DNA of 61,313 bases, taken from the IMG/VR virus record IMGVR_UViG_3300005099_000009, positions 1-61,313 of that record, one strand, 5' to 3'. Positions within the stretch are counted from its first letter, which is position 1; each line of letters opens with the position of its first letter. The notes beneath the pieces were generated by a model. That model worked only from the letters and a program-made list of their open reading frames with translations. It had not been told where the DNA came from and made no database searches. Below, piece by piece: positions 55,610-61,313 of the stretch. Made by a program: the position numbers and the translations under genes. This stretch comes from a virus.

Positions 55610-57457
55610 TTGAAAGGCTTATTGTTGCGAGCGCTGCTTGTGTTTCTGTTGACTGTGGGATCGTTCATAGCTCAGGGGCTCACCGTGGTCAGGCCGAACG
55701 AAATCAGCGTCTTGACCTACCGCACCCTTCCGGCCTATCAGGAGGAAATGGGCTACATCGCCGAGCCGGGCATCTATTTGACCGACCCCTTTGCGGAGCG
55801 GATCACCCTGAAGTCCAGCATCCGATGGCCCACGACCCGCGACTACCTCGACGCCGCGCTGCTGGCCGACGGGCTGCGGGACTTCTGGTACGAGGAAGAG
55901 GGGCCGCAAAACCCGCAGTCCAAGGAGGAGGTCCTCCAGATGGTGGAGGACGTCAAGCCCTACATCAACGCTTACACCGAGGCCATCGGAAGGCCCGTGG
56001 CGGTGGACGAGGTAGTCTTCTTCTGGCCCGAGAAGGGAAGCGGCAGGTACGACTTGCCGATCGCGTATTACTGCTACATCCGCCGCCATATCGCCGTCAA
56101 CATGGCCTTCTTCCGGGAGTACATGAGGGGCGACGACAGCTTCTTGGCCACCCTCGTCCACGAGATGTCGCACTCTGCCCTGAACTTCATGACGGGGGAG
56201 AGCCTCTGCCAGCTCCTGACGTTGCAGGTGCTCTACGACATGGCGGAGGACGGGTATCCCGGCGCCCGCTTCGCCTTCTGGGACGAGCTGCGCTCCTGGT
56301 TCATCTGCGCGGCCCGCTACCGCGTATACTACAACCACGGCTGGCGGGCGCTGAGCATCGGGCAGGCGCGCGCCATCGGCCAAGAGCTCAGGTGGTACCA
56401 CGAGAAGCAAGAAGAGAGGCTTCCCGTCGGCTGGGCGACGCACGATTTCGGCTTGTATTTGCCCTCCATAGGTCGCCAGCTTTACTGGGCATTGACGGGG
56501 CATCCCTACATCCTCGACCTCGAAAGCCTCGACAGGAGCCCCTTCGTGGCCCTGACGAAGGCTGTGGTGAATTGGGAGTATGGCTTGCGCGTTGAGGGCT
56601 TCCACATTCGCCCCGCCAGGCTGCTGCGCAAGATGGGCGTCAGCTATGGCCTTTTGCGCCGGATATTCGGCCCGAATTACTGGAGCATCGACTGGGCAAT
56701 CGTTCGGGGTGAAAGGGATGACTTAGATTTCTATCTCAACCTGATTTATAAGGGCGAATACGTTCACAAGAGGGAGTTCGAGGCCAAGCTGAGGGAGGAT
56801 TTCGAGCACTTTGCCCCGATCTGGTGGGAGTACCTGTACGGCCCGCTCCAAGTGATCGAGATGAAGGGCGCGGGGATGCCTTGCAGGTACGTCACTTGGA
56901 CGACCGACATCAACGACATTTTGGCAGGAGGGGACTTCGCCATCATTCTCTCTTTCTACTTCGGCTTCGGGGCCAAGATTTCGGAGATGACCTTCGAGGA
57001 CGTTGGGCCCGTCATCTGGCGGCTTTTGGACGTCAAGCTGACGCCGCAGGTCGAAAGGCGCGAGGGCGGATATGAGGAGATCGTGCCCTTCATCGTCGAG
57101 ATGCCCCCTGAGCAGCCGCGCGTCCGAGTGTTCCCTACTGCTCCGCTGGTGGGCCTTGTTGTTGTGTCCGTGGACTGGAAGTTGAGGAAGCGGAGATGGA
57201 ACAAGGCCATGAAGGAACTCCTCTGGCATTACTTCATCAATGTCTGCATTGCGGTTGACCAATTCTTCAACGCGCTGTTCTTCGGCGACCCAGACGAGAC
57301 CATTTCCAGCAGGCTGGGGAAGTTCAAGAATCGCGTTGCTCCCTACGGCTGGATTTGCTGGCTGTTGGACTTCATTGACCCTGGGCATTGCGAGAAGGCG
57401 ATCGAGCCGGATGAGGGCAAGGACCAACTTGCGCCGTTCAAGCGAGAAGAGCATTAG
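55610..57457 (+). CDS. Membrane-anchored HExxH metalloprotease-like protein
   Basis: 615 residues from TTG 55610 (AGGGAGG upstream); the longer frame would start inside the tRNA. Residues 5-25 form a membrane anchor (LLLRALLVFLLTVGSFIAQG). Zinc-protease motif LVHEMSHSALNFMTGE near residue 183. The last 85 residues (VDQFFNALFFGDPDETISSRLG and PGHCEKAIEPDEG) match a small phage protein family found on its own elsewhere. Likely a late-acquired fusion with role at the host membrane; peptide substrate unknown. Confidence 0.6.
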   Translation: MKGLLLRALLVFLLTVGSFIAQGLTVVRPNEISVLTYRTLPAYQEEMGYIAEPGIYLTDPFAERITLKSSIRWPTTRDYLDAALLADGLRDFWYEEEGPQNPQSKEEVLQMVEDVKPYINAYTEAIGRPVAVDEVVFFWPEKGSGRYDLPIAYYCYIRRHIAVNMAFFREYMRGDDSFLATLVHEMSHSALNFMTGESLCQLLTLQVLYDMAEDGYPGARFAFWDELRSWFICAARYRVYYNHGWRALSIGQARAIGQELRWYHEKQEERLPVGWATHDFGLYLPSIGRQLYWALTGHPYILDLESLDRSPFVALTKAVVNWEYGLRVEGFHIRPARLLRKMGVSYGLLRRIFGPNYWSIDWAIVRGERDDLDFYLNLIYKGEYVHKREFEAKLREDFEHFAPIWWEYLYGPLQVIEMKGAGMPCRYVTWTTDINDILAGGDFAIILSFYFGFGAKISEMTFEDVGPVIWRLLDVKLTPQVERREGGYEEIVPFIVEMPPEQPRVRVFPTAPLVGLVVVSVDWKLRKRRWNKAMKELLWHYFINVCIAVDQFFNALFFGDPDETISSRLGKFKNRVAPYGWICWLLDFIDPGHCEKAIEPDEGKDQLAPFKREEH

Positions 57458-57472
57458 GATTTAACCTTTGGA

Positions 57473-57712
57473 ATGGCTTATGTCAGGATTGACTTGGACA
57501 GGATCGGCGAGCTGCACAGGCAGGGCGCGGTGCGCAAGCTGGTCACGGAGGAGCAGCGCCGCGCCAACCGCGAGCGCTCCTTGGCGGCCCGGAGGAAGTA
57601 CTTGGCCCAGGGCAACGCTTGGGGATACCGCACGCTCGACCTGATGCAGAAGCGCGAGGCCAAGCGCCGCCAAAGGCGCGCCCAGCGCCGCCATAAGCGG
57701 AAGATGCGATGA
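57473..57712 (+). CDS. Small basic protein
   Basis: 79 residues, no clear ribosome site. Extremely basic C-terminal half (KREAKRRQRRAQRRHKRKMR). Overlaps the next gene by ATGA. Possibly a connector-linked DNA-binding peptide. Confidence 0.5.
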   Translation: MAYVRIDLDRIGELHRQGAVRKLVTEEQRRANRERSLAARRKYLAQGNAWGYRTLDLMQKREAKRRQRRAQRRHKRKMR

Positions 57713-58113
57713 ACGCTTTGGAGAAAGCCCTTTACAGCAAGCTGACGAGCGACGCCGACCTCGTGAACAAGCTGGGGGGGACTCGCGTCTACAACCAGAT
57801 CATCCCGCAGGAGGCCTCGCTGCCCGCCGTGGTCTTCAGCCTGGCGGGAGGGGGCTACGAGAACGTCGCCCCCAAGGACGCCCAGAACGTGCTCTACCTC
57901 GTCAAGGCCGTCTCGAAATCTAGCCTGAAGGAGGCGGGCGAGATAGACGAGCTCGTTTCGGATTGCCTGCATAGGCAGTCGCTCGACGTCGAGGGCTGGG
58001 GCGTGTTCTGGCTGAGGCGGGAGGCCGCCGTGCGCTACGTGGAGGTCGGACCGGGCGGCGAGACGTACTACCACGCAGGGGCCAACTACCGTATTCGGAT
58101 GGAGAAGGAGTGA
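57709..58113 (+). CDS. Tail terminator protein
   Basis: 134 residues. LEKALYSKLTSDADLVNKLGGTRVYNQIIPQEASLPAVVFSLAGG is the DUF3168/tail-terminator opening, and the C-terminus ends with a typical beta strand pair. Caps the tail tube at the head end. Position between gp10-like and tail tube genes agrees. Confidence 0.8.
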   Translation: MNALEKALYSKLTSDADLVNKLGGTRVYNQIIPQEASLPAVVFSLAGGGYENVAPKDAQNVLYLVKAVSKSSLKEAGEIDELVSDCLHRQSLDVEGWGVFWLRREAAVRYVEVGPGGETYYHAGANYRIRMEKE

Positions 58114-58422
58114 ATGGATTGGTTACTTTCAGCGATGAGTGCCTTGATGCTTTGGCTTATGGGCAACCATAGCCGGTGGGGGCCCGCTCTAGGACTCTGC
58201 AATCAGGTTCTCTGGATGTTCTATGCAGTCTCTAGGCGTCAATGGGGGCTTTTGCCAGGGATTGCACTTTATACGCTGATTCATTTGAGGAATCTTAAGC
58301 GTTGGTGGCAGGGGGGGAAGAGAGTTAATGAGGTCAACGGCGAGCGCGTACCAATTGCACAAAGCGGTCAAAAAGCGCATGCGTCAAAGAAATCCTTCTC
58401 TCAGTGCGCAGCTTTCTCATGA
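58114..58422 (+). CDS. Small membrane protein
   Basis: 102 residues beginning directly after the terminator gene. Membrane segments WLLSAMSALMLWLMG, WGPALGLCNQVLWMFYAVS and LLPGIALYTLIHLRNL. A small phage membrane family with QVLWMFYAVSRRQWG. The C-terminal 31 residues overlap the next gene. AT-richer than neighbours. Confidence 0.55.
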   Translation: MDWLLSAMSALMLWLMGNHSRWGPALGLCNQVLWMFYAVSRRQWGLLPGIALYTLIHLRNLKRWWQGGKRVNEVNGERVPIAQSGQKAHASKKSFSQCAAFS

Positions 58423-58525
58423 GAAGATAATCGAGTTGATGGATAGGCTTTCAAAGAAGATAGCCGACAGAGTTCCTTTTGAGACTTGGCAAGAGGCGAT
58501 GGCTTCCATCCGAGATAGGACATAG
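58328..58525 (+). CDS. Small hypothetical helical protein
   Basis: 65 residues, GGGGGGAAGAGAG before ATG. Helical (KIIELMDRLSKKIADRV). Overlaps the membrane protein end in another frame. Not recognised. Confidence 0.45.
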   Translation: MRSTASAYQLHKAVKKRMRQRNPSLSAQLSHEKIIELMDRLSKKIADRVPFETWQEAMASIRDRT

Positions 58526-58542
58526 CATAAGGAGGTGGAGCT

Positions 58543-58665
58543 ATGGAGCCAGCGGTGCGCAAGAGGCTGGAGGAGCTGGAGCGCAAGGTCGAGGAACTGG
58601 AGCGACAGCTGAAGGAGATGAGGGCCAAGTGCGCGCGCAAGCGCAAGGCCAAGGAGGGGAAGTGA
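58543..58665 (+). CDS. Small coiled-coil peptide
   Basis: 40 residues, strong AAGGAGGTGGAG site. Heptad coiled coil (RKRLEELERKVEELERQLKEM) with basic tail. Similar layout to the 50264 product. Confidence 0.5.
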   Translation: MEPAVRKRLEELERKVEELERQLKEMRAKCARKRKAKEGK

Positions 58666-58838
58666 CGGACTGGGCCGGCGATGACTGGAGATACTGGTAT
58701 CCCGCTGAAGCCCAGACCACTTCAGCGGAACGAGGCCCCCGCCCTAGGGGGACGCCCCGAAGAGCGGAGACCCCGCGCCGCTTGGGCGGGGGCCTGACGG
58801 GAAGGCGGGTTGGTGGCATCGCGGGGGCCACGGGCTAA
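58662..58838 (+). CDS. Possible small protein
   Basis: 58 residues from GTG 58662, with AAGGAGGGG and a GTGA overlap. N-terminal WAGDDWRYWYP then Arg/Gly/Pro-rich. Ribosome site is convincing, sequence is not. Confidence 0.35.
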   Translation: MTDWAGDDWRYWYPAEAQTTSAERGPRPRGTPRRAETPRRLGGGLTGRRVGGIAGATG

Positions 58839-58849
58839 TTCGGCGGAAT

Positions 58850-58865
58850 CGGGAAAAATTTTCCG
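58850..58865. promoter_or_regulatory. Palindromic site before tail tube gene
   Basis: 16 bases identical to 11418-11433 (CGGGAAAAATTTTCCG), 20 bases before the tail tube start. A candidate transcription-factor, attenuator or processing site. Confidence 0.4.
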
Positions 58866-58885
58866 CTTTCAAGGAGGTGTGAGAG

Positions 58886-59281
58886 ATGGCTCGCTATACG
58901 GGCAAGGATCTGCACGTGGAATTCGGCGGCACCGACCTTTCGGGCGACTTCCGTACCTTGGAGGTGACCGAGAGCATCGACATCGTGGACGCCAGCGCCG
59001 GGAGCGACACCCACAAGGAGAAGCTCACCGGCCAAGAGGACTGGACGGCCACCCTCACCATCTTGGACACCACGGACGGTTCGACCATCTGGGAGGCCGT
59101 GGACAAGGGCACCGAGGGCACGCTGACTTGGTACCCGCAGGGCACGGCCAGCGGCAAGCCCAAGCACTACGGCAAGTGCATCGTCAGCGAGCGGAGCCGC
59201 AACTTCCCCTACAACGACGTGGTGGAGATCACGGTCACCTTCGAGGGCAACGGGGTGGTAACCGACACGACGGTCTCCTAA
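58886..59281 (+). CDS. Major tail (tube) protein
   Basis: 131 residues, CAAGGAGGTGTGAGAG before ATG. GKDLHVEFGGTDLSGDFRTLEVTESIDIVDASAGSDT, then a central WTATLTILDTTDGSTIW and terminal VVEITVTFEGNGVV, the small tail-tube fold (YSD1_22/gpV-like). Forms stacked hexameric rings around DNA. Located between tail terminator and chaperone genes. Confidence 0.85.
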   Translation: MARYTGKDLHVEFGGTDLSGDFRTLEVTESIDIVDASAGSDTHKEKLTGQEDWTATLTILDTTDGSTIWEAVDKGTEGTLTWYPQGTASGKPKHYGKCIVSERSRNFPYNDVVEITVTFEGNGVVTDTTVS

Positions 59282-59306
59282 ACCGTGACGTAGGAGGCAA
59301 CGGGAC

Positions 59307-59669
59307 ATGACTGAGAAGAAGCTCCTCACCAGGGAGGAGATACTCTCCCTCGACGACAGACCCACAGAGCTCGTCTATGTGGAGGAGTGGGGCGGCTGGG
59401 TGCGCGTCCGGGGGATGGGCGCGGGCGAGCGCTTCGACTTCCTGCAGGAGGTGCGGCGCCCCGATGGCCAAGTGGACGCCAAGGCCCTCAGCATCAAGGC
59501 CGTCCTGCGCTACGTGGTGGACGAGGAGGGCCGGCCCCTCTTCAAGGAGGAGGACTACGACGCCCTCTGCCAGAAGTCGCCCCAAGCCATAGATACCATC
59601 GTGGCGGTTTGGGGCCGGCTTTCGGGCATACAGCCCGGCGCGGTGGCCGAGGCGCGAAAAAACTCCTGA
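59307..59669 (+). CDS. Tail assembly chaperone, short form
   Basis: 120 residues, AGGAGGCAACGGGAC before ATG. LTREEILSLDDRPTELVYVEEWGGWVRVRGMGAGER is the chaperone opening seen across siphoviruses (lambda gpG equivalent). It ends just after a slippery site that yields the longer form. Helps the tape measure and tube assemble; absent from virions. Confidence 0.85.
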   Translation: MTEKKLLTREEILSLDDRPTELVYVEEWGGWVRVRGMGAGERFDFLQEVRRPDGQVDAKALSIKAVLRYVVDEEGRPLFKEEDYDALCQKSPQAIDTIVAVWGRLSGIQPGAVAEARKNS

Positions 59670-59893
59670 ACGAGGGCGAGCTGTACCTGCAGTTCGCCCT
59701 AGCCGAGATCCTAGGCATGACCGTGGGCGAGCTCCGGCGGCGCATGAGCAGCTTGGAGTTCACCTACTGGCAGGCCTACCTCGACTTGCGCCAGAGGGTG
59801 ATGGAGCAGAAGTCTCGCAAGCCCAAGTGGAGTATAGCCCAAATCTTAGAGTGGCTGCGCGAGGCGGAGAAGCTGAGCAGGAGCAAGGCTTAG
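59307..59893 (+). CDS. Tail assembly chaperone, -1 frameshift fusion
   Basis: The heptamer A-AAA-AAC (59657-59663) lies six bases before the zero-frame stop. Slipping back one base continues into KKLLNEGELYLQFALAEILGM and LEWLREAEKLSRSKA, stopping at 59893: a chaperone GT-type extension of about 77 residues. This is the conserved lambda G/GT device. The zero-frame and -1-frame relation was checked by base count. Confidence 0.85.
59657..59663 (+). promoter_or_regulatory. -1 ribosomal slippery heptamer
   Basis: AAAAAAC read in zero frame as CGA-AAA-AAC, directly upstream of TCC-TGA. Matches the X-XXY-YYZ rule. Confidence 0.85.
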
Positions 59894-59902
59894 GAGCGTA
59901 AT

Positions 59903-61313
59903 GTGGTCGGGACGGAGATCGCCAGGCTTTACGCCAGCATAGGGGCGGACATAAGCGGCTTGGAGCGCGGCTTGGAGCGGGCCGAGACGCGCCTGCAGAA
60001 GGCGGCCGCGGCCATGCAGGGCACGGGCGCGGTCCTGAGCGGGGCCCTGACCGCGCCCCTCATGGCCGCCAGCGGCGCGGCGGCCAAGCTGGCCGTGGAT
60101 TTCGACGCCCAGCTGCGCAACATACAGTCCATCGGACGCCAGACGGAGGCCCAGCTGCAGGCTTTGGGCCAAACCTTCATCACGATGTCCGCCGACATCA
60201 CCAAGACGACCGACTCGGCCGTCAACCTGGCTGCGGCCTTCTACGACATCCAGGGCTCCGGCTTCGCCGGGGCGGACGCGATGAAGGTCCTGGAAGCCAG
60301 CACCAAGGCCGCCAGCGCGGGCCTCACCACCACCGAGGTGGCGGCGGGGGCCCTGTGCGCCTCGCTCAACGCTTACGGCGAGAGCGCCGACCGGGCGCGG
60401 GCCTTCTCGGACGTGCTCTTCCGCGTGGTGGACGTGGGCGTGGGCACCTTCGAGGAGCTGAGCCACTCGCTGGGCTACGTGGTCGGCTCGGCTGCCCAGG
60501 CGGGCGTGAGCTTCGAGGAGGTGGGCGCGGCCCTCGCCACCATGTCGAAGCAGGGCATCGAGTTCTACAAGGGCGCCCGGGCCTTGAACATGCTCATCTT
60601 GGCGCTCATAGATCCCTCGGATGAGCTCGCGGACGCGCTCAAGTCCATCGGCTACGAGTCGGGCCAAGCGGCCATAGACGCCCTTGGCCTGGCGGGCACG
60701 CTCCAAGCCTTGGAGGAGGCGGGCTACGGCGGCACGGAGCAGATGGCGAAGCTGGGCTTCTCCTCCATGGCCCTGCGTGCCGCACTGGCGCTCACGGGCA
60801 AGGGCGCGGAGATGTTCGCTGGGGACTTAGAGGCCATGCGCCGCGCCAGCGAGGGCGCTGGGGCCACCCAGGAGGCCTTCGCTATCCAGACCCAGAGCGT
60901 GGCCGCGCAAATGGCGAACGCGCGCAACAAGCTGGAAGCCTTGGCCTTGGGCTTCGGTCAGCTGCTCCTCCCGGCCATCACCGACGCGTTGGACTGGGCC
61001 GGGCGCTGGCTGGACTACCTCAACAGCCTGGACGAGTCCACCAAGCGCTGGGTCGCGACCACGGCGGGGATTGCCGCCGCCGTCGGCCCCGGCCTCATCG
61101 CCCTGGGCAAGCTCGCAAGCGCCGCGGACAGGCTGAGCAGCCTCTTCCGTAGCGCCCAAGAGCGCGCCCTGGAGAAGATAGGGGCCATCAAGCGGGAGGC
61201 CGACGTGGACCTCGCCGCGGCCTCCAGCGCCGGCAAGCTCGCCGCGGCCCTGGGCGGCGCGGGAGGGCTGGCCGCGGCCTTCGGGGCCGTGGGCGCGGCC
61301 GCGGCCTATCTCA
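59903..61313 (+). CDS. Tape measure protein, N-terminal part
   Basis: 470 residues from GTG 59903 (TTAGGAGCGTA upstream), open at the right edge. N-terminal coiled coil LERGLERAETRLQKAAAAM, then the phage-tail TP901/core tape-measure domain: DFDAQLRNIQSIGRQTEAQLQALG, GFAGADAMKVLEASTKAASAGLTTTEVAAGALCASLNAYGES, ASKQGIEF-like segments. Sets tail length and is ejected with DNA. Continues in frame at base 1 if the map is circular. Confidence 0.9.
   Translation, partial: MVGTEIARLYASIGADISGLERGLERAETRLQKAAAAMQGTGAVLSGALTAPLMAASGAAAKLAVDFDAQLRNIQSIGRQTEAQLQALGQTFITMSADITKTTDSAVNLAAAFYDIQGSGFAGADAMKVLEASTKAASAGLTTTEVAAGALCASLNAYGESADRARAFSDVLFRVVDVGVGTFEELSHSLGYVVGSAAQAGVSFEEVGAALATMSKQGIEFYKGARALNMLILALIDPSDELADALKSIGYESGQAAIDALGLAGTLQALEEAGYGGTEQMAKLGFSSMALRAALALTGKGAEMFAGDLEAMRRASEGAGATQEAFAIQTQSVAAQMANARNKLEALALGFGQLLLPAITDALDWAGRWLDYLNSLDESTKRWVATTAGIAAAVGPGLIALGKLASAADRLSSLFRSAQERALEKIGAIKREADVDLAAASSAGKLAAALGGAGGLAAAFGAVGAAAAYL

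Overview
The window reads as an almost complete genome of a tailed double-stranded DNA phage with a long non-contractile tail (siphovirus type). It carries terminase, portal, a fused protease-capsid gene, head-tail connectors, tail terminator, tail tube, a frameshifted tail chaperone pair, tape measure, distal tail protein, a large tail hub/fibre and a lysis module. Strong AAGGAGG ribosome sites, consensus TTGACA/TATAAT promoters and ATGA gene overlaps point to a bacterial host. The host cannot be named; frequent TTG/GTG starts and heavy AGG/ATA codon use are only weak hints. The tape-measure gene is cut by both window ends (N-terminal part 59903-61313, C-terminal part 1-167) and the two pieces join in frame, so the window is probably one circularly permuted or circularised genome opened in that gene.

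Layout: 1-6956 is the end of the tape measure, Dit-like protein, small structural genes, a glycosyltransferase and a 1319-residue modular tail protein. 6959-11328 holds small genes, a caspase-fold-like protein, a glycosidase-type lysin, a holin-like protein and a metallophosphoesterase. 11452-12711 is a control region with two repressor-like genes on the minus strand (one broken by an amber codon), operator-like repeats and divergent promoters. 12712-30946 is a long rightward early operon: a Rad52/DdrA-like annealing protein, a ParB-like protein, HNH, a replication-initiator-like gene with a candidate internal origin, a RecU-like resolvase, a YdjM-type hydrolase, a Cas4/RecB-like nuclease, an FtsK/HerA-like ATPase and many small unknown genes. 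A strong hairpin terminator at about 31 kb separates it from a leftward operon (34110 to 31052) of small unknown genes driven by a perfect promoter at 34164-34192 and punctuated by three copies of a structured GC-rich repeat.

From 34239 transcription is rightward again. Two adjacent small genes encode sigma region 4 and sigma region 2 separately. Then comes a visibly AT-richer cassette queD-queE-folE-dpdA-like-ParB/Srx-queC. This is a full route from GTP to preQ0 plus a transglycosylase able to place it in DNA, so the phage probably replaces part of its guanine with 7-cyano-7-deazaguanine to escape restriction. queC overlaps the terminase small subunit, tying DNA modification to packaging.

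39194-61313 is the virion module. Inserted among the head genes is an unusual repair-like pair: a Pol-beta-type nucleotidyltransferase and a methyltransferase/ATP-dependent DNA ligase/LigD-phosphoesterase-like fusion, with an antisense HNH gene between them. Two glycosyltransferases with a methyltransferase, and a tRNA-Trp followed by an HExxH membrane metalloprotease, are inserted among the connector genes.
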